45,940 bases of DNA from an uncultured Granulosicoccaceae bacterium (GCA_937958675.1 CALGND010000101.1:1-45940), one strand, 5' to 3'; positions 7,175 through 16,137 are shown, counted from the stretch's first letter. Program-made: numbers and translations. The notes: a model not told the origin generated them from the letters alone.

Positions 7175-8546
7175 GCTGGACGCCTAAGGGCAACTCAAAG
7201 TATCCCTTCGTCATTTTGGCTAGCTCTGCAGTGCAATAGAAGCCTTGGCAGCGCCCCATACACACGCGTGTACGACGCTTTAAACCTTGCAGGCTTGCAG
7301 GTGGCATAGGCCCAGTTAAGGCATTCATAATTTCCCTGCGTGTCACCGATTCGCAATGGCAAACGATGCCTCCGTTGTTCTGATCTTGCCAGTCGCGCGG
7401 ATGATAGTTTGATAGTCGATCGACATCTGGAATCACTGGGCTTGTTAACGGCTGATTTGAAAACCGGGTCTCGACCAGTAGTTTATTAACGTACTGGGCA
7501 ATACCGAGTGCACCACTTAAACCGGTAGATCTTATACTGCCAACGCAAATGTATTGTTGATCGGGCATGTGCCGAATTTGATAATCTGAATGTTCGCATG
7601 CCGGCCGAAGGCCTGCATAGGCAGCGGTCACATCAAAGTTTTCCAGCTTCGGTATCATATCGATACCGCGATCTCGTAGTGCTAACAATGCCTCTCTATT
7701 AGTGGACGCATCCACGCGACTCGTCTGATCCTCTGCTGTTGGGCCAAGCAATAGGTTGCCAAAAATTGTTCTACAAACTACGACTCCTTTGGTTTTCTTT
7801 GTGGGTACCGGAAGTAATATGGCTGTTGTTAAATCAGATGCAGCTTTGTCAAATACAACAAACTGACCTTTTCTAGGGGTGATGGTAAAGCAGGATTCAC
7901 CAACAAGTCGTTGATCCACGATATCGCCATACAATCCCGCGCAATTGATCACGTGGTCAGCGACGAAGTCGCCTGCCGAAGTTTTTAAATTCCAATAACC
8001 ATTGGTGTATTCGCCGTCTAGCACCTCTGTTCCGCGTAAAAGCTCTGTACCATTTGCAATCGCCTGCAGTAAGTAGGCGTGCGCAGTTGCCCACGGATCA
8101 ATCAGGTATTCTCCGGGGACCTCAAAGCCGCCGACAACTGATGGTGCTAAGTTCGGCTCTCGGGCAAGGATTTCTTCGCGAGTCAATCGGGCGACATCGT
8201 TCACGCCATTGGCATGCGCTTTATCAATCAACTCGGGCAATTGCGCTAGCTGCTGTTGATCCCAAGCTAACACCAGTGCGCCAGATTTTAGAATCGGAAG
8301 ATTCAACTCAGCTGCATGGCTTAAATAGTTTGCGTATCCGCTAGCGATGCAGGATTGTTCAAGCGAATTTACTGGCGCATCAAAGCCTGTATGTAAAATC
8401 GCACTGTTGCCTTTTGATGCACCGTCGAGAACATCCACAGCCTTTTCCAACACTAGAACAGTGGCCCCACATAGAGTCAACTGCCGAGCCATCGCACACC
8501 CAACAACGCCCGCACCGACTATAGCAATGTCGAATTTGTTGTTCAT
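7161..8546 (-). CDS. DAO-family FAD dehydrogenase with C-terminal BFD-like [2Fe-2S] domain (GlpA-like)
   Basis: A 461-residue flavoenzyme. The FAD fold is at the N-terminus (DIAIVGAGVVGCAMARQL), followed by a DAO-type body including KGNSAILHTGFDAP and INCAGLYGD. A BFD-like iron-sulfur domain occupies about residues 393-450, with Cys396, Cys398, Cys429 and Cys433 in VCHCESVTRREI and TRVCMGRCQGFYC. This architecture matches GlpA-type glycerol-3-phosphate dehydrogenase and related 2-hydroxyacid oxidases. With the kinase-like gene downstream, oxidation of a phosphorylated polyol is the likely role. The start is the ATG at 8546: GGAG sits 6 nt upstream, whereas the TTG at 8552 is inside that spacing. 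First gene of the leftward operon. Confidence 0.82.
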   Translation of the reverse strand: MNNKFDIAIVGAGVVGCAMARQLTLCGATVLVLEKAVDVLDGASKGNSAILHTGFDAPVNSLEQSCIASGYANYLSHAAELNLPILKSGALVLAWDQQQLAQLPELIDKAHANGVNDVARLTREEILAREPNLAPSVVGGFEVPGEYLIDPWATAHAYLLQAIANGTELLRGTEVLDGEYTNGYWNLKTSAGDFVADHVINCAGLYGDIVDQRLVGESCFTITPRKGQFVVFDKAASDLTTAILLPVPTKKTKGVVVCRTIFGNLLLGPTAEDQTSRVDASTNREALLALRDRGIDMIPKLENFDVTAAYAGLRPACEHSDYQIRHMPDQQYICVGSIRSTGLSGALGIAQYVNKLLVETRFSNQPLTSPVIPDVDRLSNYHPRDWQDQNNGGIVCHCESVTRREIMNALTGPMPPASLQGLKRRTRVCMGRCQGFYCTAELAKMTKGYFELPLGVQHENS

Positions 8547-8922
8547 CGGCAACTCCAGTCATTAGCCGGAAGCAATCTCACGTGACTAACTCACGTGGGT
8601 AATTCAGTTTGTCTTATCTAGAACTGATTGGATGCGCAATGTATGGTATTGAATTTATTTGATATATTGAACGTTGTGCCCATTCAGTCATTCAATCAAG
8701 CATTGTATACTAATCCCATTCAAGTTACGGTAGTCTCCGATTGCTCGAAGCAAATCAACATCAACATACGAAGTATCATGTTCGCGACTCGTATTCGCAA
8801 TTTTAGGTAAGCAATTTTGGGTAAATTGATAAGCTAATACTTGATGCACCACCCGACGCAGCACGACTACAGGTGTTGCGTTCCACCAACGTACGAGTGT
8901 TACAGGGCTTAGTGGAGGAACA
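8547..8922. promoter_or_regulatory. Divergent control region between leftward dehydrogenase/kinase genes and rightward TRAP genes
   Basis: No gene fits here. Two sites stand out: a direct repeat CTCACGTG-ACTAA-CTCACGTG at 8577-8597, each half containing the palindrome CACGTG, and ATTGTATACTAAT at 8702-8714. The latter has the GTATAC core often found in GntR-family operators and includes a possible -10 (TATACT, 8706-8711) with a poor -35 (TTCAGT) 17 nt upstream. Both operons could be controlled from here. No regulator gene is adjacent, so the binding protein is unknown. Confidence 0.5.
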
Positions 8923-9432
8923 GTGCTAAAAATCGCTAAAACATACGTCAAAGTGGTCGATCGCTTCAACTATTTTATGGGTCGTATCATGATGTATAGC
9001 TTGTTCCTTATGATCGGCATTTTATTGTGGTCGACTATTTCGAAGCAACTTTTTGTTGTCCCTTCCTATTGGACACTCGAAATGGCTCAGTTTGCACTGG
9101 TCGCTTATTACCTGGTTGGAGGGGCATATTCTATTCAGCTTGGTTCTAACGTCCGCATGGATTTATTTTACGGGGAGTGGTCAACTCGCAAAAAGGCGTG
9201 GTTTGACAGTTTCACGATCTTACTGCTGATCTTCTATCTTGGCGTCATGCTCTATGGCGGCATTGATTCTACAAGTTACGCGATTGAGTATAACGAGCGC
9301 GCGCCGTCGTTGTGGAGGCCAATGATGTGGCCGGTCAAAGCTGTCATGTGTTTCGGCATATTTTTGATGTTACTACAGGCTATATCTGAGCTTATCAAAG
9401 ACATCACAATCATTCGAGAAGTGAAAGACTGA
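8923..9432 (+). CDS. dctQ: TRAP transporter small permease (DctQ type)
   Basis: A 169-residue membrane protein with about four hydrophobic segments and the DctQ pattern (ILLWSTISKQLFVVPSYWTLEMAQFAL, AYYLVGGAYSIQLGSNVRMDLFY). It forms the small integral subunit of a tripartite ATP-independent periplasmic importer with the next two genes. The start is a GTG at 8923, placed by a strong GGAGG 4 nt upstream. It overlaps the large-permease gene by one base (TGATG), a sign of coupling. dctQ is used as a family name; the substrate is not a C4-dicarboxylate by necessity. Confidence 0.93.
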   Translation: MLKIAKTYVKVVDRFNYFMGRIMMYSLFLMIGILLWSTISKQLFVVPSYWTLEMAQFALVAYYLVGGAYSIQLGSNVRMDLFYGEWSTRKKAWFDSFTILLLIFYLGVMLYGGIDSTSYAIEYNERAPSLWRPMMWPVKAVMCFGIFLMLLQAISELIKDITIIREVKD

Positions 9433-10754
9433 TGTCCTACGAATTGATTGCGGTATTGATGTTCTCTTCGTTGATGCTGATGCTTATGACGGGGCAACGT
9501 GTGTTCGGCGCTATTGGCGGAATCGCTGCTATTGCCGCCTTAACGCTGTGGGGAACGGGTGGATCGGCAATACCATTTTCGGCCGCAATGAAAGTTATGA
9601 AATGGTATCCAATGCTGACATTACCCATGTTTATTTTCATGGGATATGTGCTTTCTGAAAGTCGTATTGCTGAAGATCTGTACAAAATGTTCCATGTATG
9701 GATGGGGCCTGTTAGAGGCGGTCTTGCTATCGGCACCATTGGTTTAATGGTGTTAATTTCAGCCATGAATGGCCTCTCAGTTGCGGGCATGGCGATTGGA
9801 GCAACTGTCGCGCTGCCTGAATTGCTCAAACGGGGGTATGACAAAAGGATGATCACGGGGGTCGTTCAAGCCGGCTCGTCGCTTGGCATATTAGTACCGC
9901 CGTCGGTGGTACTCGTCCTGTATGCAATGATCGCTCGCCAGCCTGTTGGCCAGTTATGGCTTGCCGGAGTTTTACCGGGGCTGATGATGGCAGGGATGTT
10001 TATTTTGTATATCTATATTCGATGCCGCGTTCAACCAGAACTCGGGCCGGCGCTTCCAGAAGAGGAACGCAATGTACCGCGCGCCGAGAAGTTGCGATTA
10101 TTGAGTGCTGGCGTGCTACCGATTGTTATCTTCGCCTCCATGATGGTTCCGTTTATAAAAGGCTGGACGAGCCTTGTAGAAAGTTCTGCTATAGGTGCGC
10201 TAGCAGCATTCCTTGCAGCTGTCCTAAAGGGCCGCATGACAAAGGAAGTATTCGAAGTGTCGGTGCGCCAAACGCTGGCGATATCTTGTATGTTTATGTG
10301 GATTGTTGTAGCGGCACTCGGATTTGGTGCGGTGTTTGATGGCCTTGGAGCGGTCAAGGCCATAGATTCATTATTCACTGAGCAATTAGGTTTAAACCCT
10401 TGGGTTATTTTGATACTGATGCAGCTTTCGTTTTTGCTAATGGGGACATTCCTAGACGACACAGCAATGTTAGTTATTGTCGCGCCACTGTATGTGCCAC
10501 TAGTCGGGGCTTTGGGCTTTGATCTAATTTGGTATGGAATCCTCTACACAGTCACCACGCAAATCGCGTATATGACTCCACCTTTTGGCTATAACCTTTT
10601 TCTGATGCGCTCAATGGCACCACCCGAGATCAGCCTCAGAGACATCTACGTATCAATCGTTCCTTTCGTACTCATAATGATAGTCGCCCTTGCGCTTCTT
10701 ATGATTTTCCCGGGGATCGCAACATGGCTACCTGATTATGTGTACGGAAAATAA
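9432..10754 (+). CDS. dctM: TRAP transporter large permease (DctM type)
   Basis: A 440-residue polytopic membrane protein with the many hydrophobic helices of the DctM subunit. Family stretches include MLTLPMFIFMGYVLSESRIA, GSSLGILVPPSVVLVLY, MGTFLDDTAMLVIVAPLYVP and a C-terminal TPPFGYNLF, typical of the substrate- and Na+-coupling helical hairpins. It imports the ligand delivered by the binding protein encoded next. Its start overlaps the stop of the small permease. Confidence 0.95.
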   Translation: MSYELIAVLMFSSLMLMLMTGQRVFGAIGGIAAIAALTLWGTGGSAIPFSAAMKVMKWYPMLTLPMFIFMGYVLSESRIAEDLYKMFHVWMGPVRGGLAIGTIGLMVLISAMNGLSVAGMAIGATVALPELLKRGYDKRMITGVVQAGSSLGILVPPSVVLVLYAMIARQPVGQLWLAGVLPGLMMAGMFILYIYIRCRVQPELGPALPEEERNVPRAEKLRLLSAGVLPIVIFASMMVPFIKGWTSLVESSAIGALAAFLAAVLKGRMTKEVFEVSVRQTLAISCMFMWIVVAALGFGAVFDGLGAVKAIDSLFTEQLGLNPWVILILMQLSFLLMGTFLDDTAMLVIVAPLYVPLVGALGFDLIWYGILYTVTTQIAYMTPPFGYNLFLMRSMAPPEISLRDIYVSIVPFVLIMIVALALLMIFPGIATWLPDYVYGK

Positions 10755-10811
10755 GTAACCTCTCCCTAGTGGCGAGTCCAATTGAGCAATAATATAACTG
10801 GAGAAAAGATC

Positions 10812-11855
10812 ATGAAATCTAGACGTAAATTTTTGGCTACGGCCGGTGCGGGTAGTGCTGCTGTGCTGGGAGCTCCTGCTATCATAAAAGCCCAAGCTCC
10901 AATTAAGTGGCGAATGCAAACGTATTCTGGTGCGCCACTCGGTGCACACGTTATTAAACCTCAAATAGAGGCGTTCAATAGAGCCGCAAATGGCGAGATG
11001 GAGATCGAGTTATTCTATGCAGACCAGCTTGTACCAACGGGCGAATTATTTCGAGCGCTGCAAAATGGTACCTTGGATGCGGTTCAGTCTGATGATGCAA
11101 CCATGGCGTCTCCTGCTGATATATCTGACTTCGGTGGTTACTTTCCTTTCTCTTCACGCTACAGCTTAGATCTTCCGGTGTTATTCAATCAGTACGGTCT
11201 TAATGAAATTTGGCAGGCAGCTTATGATGATATAGAAGGTGTCGAATGGCTTGGTGCGGGCGCTTGGGATCCGCTACACATCTTTACGACCAAAAAGGCA
11301 ATTACATCGCTTAAAGATATGCGCGGCCTACGCGTGTTTGGTGTGCCGACAGCTGGACGTTTTCTCGCAAAATACGGCATGATCCCTGTGACAGTGCCTT
11401 GGGAAGATGTTGAAGTTGCTCTGCAAACTGGCGAGCTCGACGGCGTGGCATGGTGTGGGTTTACTGAAGCCTATGAAGTGGGGTGGGCGGACATTTGCAA
11501 CCATGCACTTTTAAACAATGTCACCGGCGCGTGGTGTGGTTCGTACTTCGCTAATAGTGATAGTTGGGCTGGTATACCTGACCATCTTAAAGAGCTATTC
11601 AAAATGTCGATGGATCAATCTCACTATTATCGTCAGGTTTGGTATTGGGGTGGCGAGGCAGATCTGCGCGTCAACGGCGATAAGCTTAACCTTACAACTA
11701 TTCCAGCGGAAGAATGGGATACTGTGGTGGGTGATGCTGCGGGCTTTTGGGACGAATTGGCGTCCAGAAACGAACGTTCTGCACAGGTTATTGAAATCTT
11801 CAAAAAGTATCGTGATGTGATGGAGAAAGCCGGCGTACCGTACCGTTATTCTTAA
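10812..11855 (+). CDS. dctP: TRAP transporter periplasmic substrate-binding protein (DctP family)
   Basis: A 347-residue solute-binding protein. The N-terminus has a Tat-like signal (SRRKFLATAGAGSAAVLGAP, cleaved near IIKAQA). The start at 10812 is supported by GGAG about 8 nt upstream; a longer frame would mask the signal. The body shows DctP/TakP-like features (NGTLDAVQSDD, VTVPWEDVEVALQTGELDGVAWCGF). In most family members the segment GLK-x-R-x-P supplies the Arg that holds a ligand carboxylate; here it reads GLRVFGVP, with Phe176 at that place by eye alignment. The ligand may therefore not be a simple carboxylate. It is part of an operon with the two permeases and three catabolic genes. 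Confidence 0.92.
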   Translation: MKSRRKFLATAGAGSAAVLGAPAIIKAQAPIKWRMQTYSGAPLGAHVIKPQIEAFNRAANGEMEIELFYADQLVPTGELFRALQNGTLDAVQSDDATMASPADISDFGGYFPFSSRYSLDLPVLFNQYGLNEIWQAAYDDIEGVEWLGAGAWDPLHIFTTKKAITSLKDMRGLRVFGVPTAGRFLAKYGMIPVTVPWEDVEVALQTGELDGVAWCGFTEAYEVGWADICNHALLNNVTGAWCGSYFANSDSWAGIPDHLKELFKMSMDQSHYYRQVWYWGGEADLRVNGDKLNLTTIPAEEWDTVVGDAAGFWDELASRNERSAQVIEIFKKYRDVMEKAGVPYRYS

Positions 11856-11864
11856 CGCAGTTAT

Positions 11865-11892
11865 GGAAGTGGCGCGCGAGCGCGCCGCTTCC
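11865..11892 (+). other. Strong intercistronic hairpin after the binding-protein gene
   Basis: A 12-base-pair stem (11865-11876 with 11881-11892, one G-T pair) closed by loop CGAG, with no T-run after it. It lies 10 nt past the dctP stop. It is better read as an RNA stabiliser or partial terminator giving extra binding-protein mRNA than as a full terminator. Confidence 0.75.
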
Positions 11893-11953
11893 AAACGGGG
11901 AAAGCCGCAATAAATTTGTTCCTAATTAATCCAAATAACTAACAGCCTCTACT

Positions 11954-13318
11954 ATGACCGCAAATTTAACCTTCGACGCTCTCAAGCAGGCAGTCGGCGA
12001 TGGCAGTATCGATACCGTATTAGTTTGTCTCGTCGACATGCAAGGGCGCCTGTTAGGCAAGCGTTTTCATGCGCAAAATTTTATCGAACATAGCTGGCAG
12101 GAAACTCATTGCTGCAATTATCTATTGGCCACTGATATCGAAATGGCTACGCCCGACGGTTATGCGTCAACCAGTTGGGAGTCAGGTTATGGTGACTACG
12201 TCATGAAGCCTGATATGGACACCTTGCGCTATATGCCTTGGCTCGAAGGTACTGCGATGGTGCTATGTGATGTTCTCGATCACCACCACCATCAAGATGT
12301 ACCTCATTCGCCACGCGCCATACTCAAAAAACAGATAGCTAAGCTAGCCGAACACGGTTGGGTTGCCAATATGGCAACGGAGCTTGAGTTCTTCTTGTTT
12401 GAAGGCCGCTACAACAAAAACGCTAAATCTCACTATAAAAAGTTACGCCCAATTAGTGACTACAACGAGGATTACCACATACTGCAAACCAGTAAAGAAG
12501 AGGGCGTGATGCGGCCCTTACGTAATCATTTAGTTGCCGCCGGAGTTCCTATCGAGAATTCCAAAGGTGAGGCAGAAACTGGGCAAGAGGAACTTAACAT
12601 TCGATATGGAGATGCGCTGGCGTGCGCGGATAATCACACCATCGCCAAGCATGCGGCTAAAGAGATCGCTTGGCAGCAGGGGTATTCAGCTAGCTTTATT
12701 GCAAAGTGGCATAAAGACAAGGTAGGTAGTGCATCGCACGTTCATCAATCTTTATGGACGACTCAGGGCGCTTCAGTCTTTCATGATAAAAACGGCGAAC
12801 ATGGTATGTCTGACACCATGAAATACTATGTAGCTGGCCTCATCAAATACGCGCCGGACTACACCTATTTTCTCGCACCGTATATTAATTCATACAAGCG
12901 ATTCGCTAAAGGCACGTTTGCGCCAACCAAGATTGCTTGGTCTGTGGATAATCGTACGGCTGGTTTTCGCCTATGTGGTGATGGGGCTGCCTTGCGCGTT
13001 GAATGCCGAATTGGTGGATCTGATTTAAATCCGTATCTTGCGCAGGCGGCTCAGATTGCTGCTGGGCTTGCAGGTATTGAGCAAAAGCTTGAGCTGCCTG
13101 ACGAGACCCCCGGTAATATATACGCCAATGAGGATTGCCCTGACATTCCCACAAATCTAAGGGACGCGACATCGAGTTTGCAAGATTCAAGCATGTTGCG
13201 TGCAGCATTTGGCGATGACGTAATCGATCATTACACTCGTGCAGCGCAAGTGGAGCAGGAAGAGTACGATGTGGTCGTAACCGATTACGAAATAGCTAGA
13301 GGTTTTGAGAGAGCCTAA
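11954..13318 (+). CDS. Glutamine-synthetase-family gamma-glutamyl ligase (PuuA/IpuC-like)
   Basis: A 454-residue class I-like glutamine synthetase homologue. Visible motifs: ATELEFFLFEG (metal-binding Glu), GEAETGQEELNI, SFIAKWHKDKVGSASHVHQSLW (the His/active-site block) and NRTAGFRLCGDGAALRVECR with SDLNPYL. Relatives (PuuA, IpuC, GlnA3/GlnA4 types) join glutamate to amines such as putrescine, isopropylamine or ethanolamine. The neighbours argue against a housekeeping GlnA: the gene sits between a TRAP importer and an aldehyde and an alcohol dehydrogenase, all rightward, with 3 nt to the next start. I infer it activates an imported amine or amino alcohol as its gamma-glutamyl amide. Confidence 0.85.
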   Translation: MTANLTFDALKQAVGDGSIDTVLVCLVDMQGRLLGKRFHAQNFIEHSWQETHCCNYLLATDIEMATPDGYASTSWESGYGDYVMKPDMDTLRYMPWLEGTAMVLCDVLDHHHHQDVPHSPRAILKKQIAKLAEHGWVANMATELEFFLFEGRYNKNAKSHYKKLRPISDYNEDYHILQTSKEEGVMRPLRNHLVAAGVPIENSKGEAETGQEELNIRYGDALACADNHTIAKHAAKEIAWQQGYSASFIAKWHKDKVGSASHVHQSLWTTQGASVFHDKNGEHGMSDTMKYYVAGLIKYAPDYTYFLAPYINSYKRFAKGTFAPTKIAWSVDNRTAGFRLCGDGAALRVECRIGGSDLNPYLAQAAQIAAGLAGIEQKLELPDETPGNIYANEDCPDIPTNLRDATSSLQDSSMLRAAFGDDVIDHYTRAAQVEQEEYDVVVTDYEIARGFERA

Positions 13319-13321
13319 ATA

Positions 13322-14698
13322 ATGACGAAAACACTTCAATGCATATCACCCATCGATGGATCAGTCTATGCCGAGCGGCCGATTATCAGTGGCAAGGATG
13401 CCACTGCAGCAGTGAATCGCGCAGAAGCGGCTCAGAAAGATTGGGCCGCCCGTCCACTAGAGGCGCGCATCGCGTTAGTGATGAAGGGCGTCGCTCGTGT
13501 TGGTGAGATGAACGATGACATTGTGCCTGAGCTGGCATGGCAGATGGGTCGTCCGATTCGTTTTGGTGGAGAGTTTGGTGGCTTTAACGAGCGAGCAGAG
13601 TATATGGCCTCTATCGCCATTGATGCCTTAGCAGCGATTGAAGTTGCCGATGATGATCAATTTCAACGCTATATCAAACGCGTGCCTCATGGAGTAGTGT
13701 TGGCGGTGGCTCCCTGGAACTATCCCTACATGACAGCTATCAATACGGTGGCACCTGCATTAATTGCTGGCAATGCGGTTATTTTAAAACACGCGACGCA
13801 AACGTTATTAGTAGGCGAGCGTATGGCGGCAGCATTTACAGACGTTGGTGTGCCAGAAGATGTATTTCAAAATTTGTTTCTTGATCATGCCACGACATCA
13901 AGCCTTATTAAAAATAATAGTTTTGGATTTATCAACTTTACCGGATCGGTGCCTGCGGGCAAAACTATTGAGCAAGCCGCTGCAGGTACGTTCACCGGAG
14001 TAGGTTTGGAGCTTGGCGGAAAAGATCCAGCCTATGTTCTCAATGATGCCGATATCGATGCGGCGGCTGAAACCTTGCTTGATGGTGCGATGTTTAACTC
14101 TGGTCAGTGTTGCTGTGGTATCGAACGTATCTATGTTGATGCCGGTCAATATGATCAGTTTGTAGAAAAAGCCGTATCTATCGTCAATGATTTGAAACTG
14201 GGTAATCCTTTAGAACAGGACACTACATTGGGGCCAATGGCGCACGTGCGCTTTGCCAATGAGGTAAGAGCGCAAACTCAAGAGGCGATTGATGCTGGGG
14301 CGACGGCTCATATTTCAAAGCTTAGCGAGGATGACGGTGGTGCTTATCTAACACCACAAGTGCTCACAGGCGTCACTCATGATATGAGAGTCATGCGCGA
14401 TGAAAGTTTCGGGCCCGTAGTGGGGATCATGAAAGTCGACAACGACGCTGATGCAGTGCGCTTAATGAACGATAGCGATCTAGGATTAACGGCGTCTCTA
14501 TGGACAAGTGACATCGAACGTGCCGCTACTATCGGTGATCAAATAGAGACAGGTACGGTTTTTATGAACCGTTGCGACTATCTCGATCCAGCTCTGTGCT
14601 GGACTGGCTGCAAAAACACTGGGCGTGGTGGTGGCTTGTCAGTAATCGGTTACCATAACCTGACACGACCAAAATCCTATCATTTAAAAAAGGCTTAA
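13322..14698 (+). CDS. NAD(P)-dependent aldehyde dehydrogenase
   Basis: A 458-residue aldehyde dehydrogenase. Visible: cofactor-binding APWNYPYMTAINTVAPALIAGN, FTGSVPAGKTI, the general base in GLELGGKDP (Glu230), and FNSGQCCCGIERIYV with nucleophile Cys264, 34 residues later as in the family. RDESFGPVVGIMKV lies near the end. It is slightly shorter than the classic 480-500 residues. Placed 3 nt after the ligase gene and 4 nt before the alcohol dehydrogenase gene, it probably oxidises a gamma-glutamyl-amino-aldehyde made by the neighbour. The exact substrate is not shown. Confidence 0.92.
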   Translation: MTKTLQCISPIDGSVYAERPIISGKDATAAVNRAEAAQKDWAARPLEARIALVMKGVARVGEMNDDIVPELAWQMGRPIRFGGEFGGFNERAEYMASIAIDALAAIEVADDDQFQRYIKRVPHGVVLAVAPWNYPYMTAINTVAPALIAGNAVILKHATQTLLVGERMAAAFTDVGVPEDVFQNLFLDHATTSSLIKNNSFGFINFTGSVPAGKTIEQAAAGTFTGVGLELGGKDPAYVLNDADIDAAAETLLDGAMFNSGQCCCGIERIYVDAGQYDQFVEKAVSIVNDLKLGNPLEQDTTLGPMAHVRFANEVRAQTQEAIDAGATAHISKLSEDDGGAYLTPQVLTGVTHDMRVMRDESFGPVVGIMKVDNDADAVRLMNDSDLGLTASLWTSDIERAATIGDQIETGTVFMNRCDYLDPALCWTGCKNTGRGGGLSVIGYHNLTRPKSYHLKKA

Positions 14699-14702
14699 AT
14701 CG

Positions 14703-15848
14703 ATGAACCTCGTTGGCAATTGGAGTTATCCCACCGCAATCCGTTTTGGTGCAGGGCGCATAAAAGAGTTGCCAGATGCTTGTGCTGCAGCCGGTATAAG
14801 TAAACCATTGTTAGTGACAGATAAGGGCCTAGCAAGTTTGCCAATAACCACCAATGTCCTGGATATAATGGCGAGCAACAAATTGGGCGACGGGCAATTC
14901 TCTGATGTCGATGCTAACCCAACGGAGGTCAATGTAGAAGCTGGCCTAAAGTATTATCGCGACGGCGGCTTTGATGGCGTTATAGCGTTTGGCGGCGGCT
15001 CAGCGCTGGATTTGGGAAAGGTTCTTGCCTTTATGGTGGGGCAAAAACGTCCACTATGGGATTTTGAAGATGTTGGCGATTGGTGGACCCGTGCCGATGC
15101 AGATGCGATACACCCTATTATTGCCGTGCCTACCACCGCGGGTACGGGTTCGGAAGTAGGGCGAGCTTCCGTTATTAGCAATTCGCAAACACATCAAAAG
15201 AAGATCATCTTTCATCCAAAAATACTGCCCTCACAAGTTATCGCTGATCCTGAACTAACGGTGGGTATGCCTCCGTTTATTACTGCAGGCACTGGGATGG
15301 ATGCGTTCGCTCATTGTCTTGAAGCGTATTGCTCACCGCACTATCACCCTATGAGCCAAGGCATGGCATTGGAAGGCATGCGCTTGGTTAAAGATTGGTT
15401 GCCAGTTGCTTATAAGCAAGGCGATAACCTAGAAGCTCGCGCGCATATGATGAGCGCTGCTAGCATGGGCGCGACGGCATTTCAAAAAGGGCTGGGTGCG
15501 ATACATGCTTTGTCACATCCGATTGGCGCGATGTTTAATACACACCATGGCACCACCAATGCTGTGGTAATGCAGAACGTTCTCTCATTTAATCGACCGG
15601 CCATAGAAGACAGGATAAATAAAGCCGCAGCTTACTTGGAGGTAGAAGGCGGCTATCTAGGGTTTTACAATTTGGTTGGCCAGCTCAATAGCACATTTTC
15701 AATACCTGAAAATCTGACGCAGCTAGGTGTAGAAAACCCTGACATAGACCTAATAGTTAAAGAAGCGCTTGCTGATCCAAGTACAGGCGGTAACCCGATT
15801 GAAATGACTGCAGAGAACACCCGAGAATTACTAGTAGCCTGCCTTTAG
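14703..15848 (+). CDS. Iron-containing (type III) alcohol dehydrogenase
   Basis: A 381-residue Fe-ADH. The NAD site appears as VIAFGGGSALDLGKVLAFM and PTTAGTGSEVGRASVI. The metal ligands match FucO by position: Asp200 and His204 in GMDAFAHCLEAY, His268 in GLGAIHALSHPIG and His282 in THHGTTNAVV. The enzyme interconverts an alcohol and aldehyde with NAD(H). Four nucleotides separate it from the aldehyde dehydrogenase, and the pair would take an alcohol to a carboxylate in two steps. With the gamma-glutamyl ligase upstream, an amino alcohol such as ethanolamine or alaninol is a plausible source; this is inference from the Ipu-type pathway. Confidence 0.93.
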   Translation: MNLVGNWSYPTAIRFGAGRIKELPDACAAAGISKPLLVTDKGLASLPITTNVLDIMASNKLGDGQFSDVDANPTEVNVEAGLKYYRDGGFDGVIAFGGGSALDLGKVLAFMVGQKRPLWDFEDVGDWWTRADADAIHPIIAVPTTAGTGSEVGRASVISNSQTHQKKIIFHPKILPSQVIADPELTVGMPPFITAGTGMDAFAHCLEAYCSPHYHPMSQGMALEGMRLVKDWLPVAYKQGDNLEARAHMMSAASMGATAFQKGLGAIHALSHPIGAMFNTHHGTTNAVVMQNVLSFNRPAIEDRINKAAAYLEVEGGYLGFYNLVGQLNSTFSIPENLTQLGVENPDIDLIVKEALADPSTGGNPIEMTAENTRELLVACL

Positions 15849-15860
15849 ATGCAAAAGTAG

Positions 15861-15888
15861 TTTAGTCGCCGGTTCTGCGGTGGCTAAA
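15861..15888 (+). terminator. Hairpin after the iron alcohol dehydrogenase gene
   Basis: An 11-base-pair stem with two G-T pairs (15861-15871 with 15878-15888) and a six-base loop, 12 nt after the stop. No T-run follows, so it may be a weak or Rho-assisted end of the TRAP/ligase operon. The rest of the gap to 16137 shows nothing further that I can support. Confidence 0.5.
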
Positions 15889-16137
15889 CTGCTTGCAACA
15901 AAAACTCACTTTTAAAATATTTTGCCTACCAGTCGAGCTTCCATTTTAATGAAGAAGCTGCAAGCGTAGCTGTGTCTGAGGCGCCCGTCACAGATAGAGT
16001 AGCAAATTACTCTCCTCTATTTTATGTTTGCTTTTAGCGTGATAAGTTTACTGCCATGTCGCTAATTTTCTGATCGGGTTTACGGTCAATGCGAGTTAGC
16101 ATTCACGGATTGATAGGCTACGCTACGTTGCGAGCAA

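Noticed and set aside
7161..8546. Plain glycerol-3-phosphate dehydrogenase glpD
   Set aside because: The C-terminal BFD-like [2Fe-2S] domain and paired flavoprotein are not features of GlpD; a GlpA-like dehydrogenase of unknown substrate is the safer call.
11954..13318. Housekeeping glutamine synthetase glnA
   Set aside because: The operon with TRAP importer, ALDH and Fe-ADH and the divergent sequence point to a gamma-glutamyl amide ligase; no glnB/ntr genes are near.
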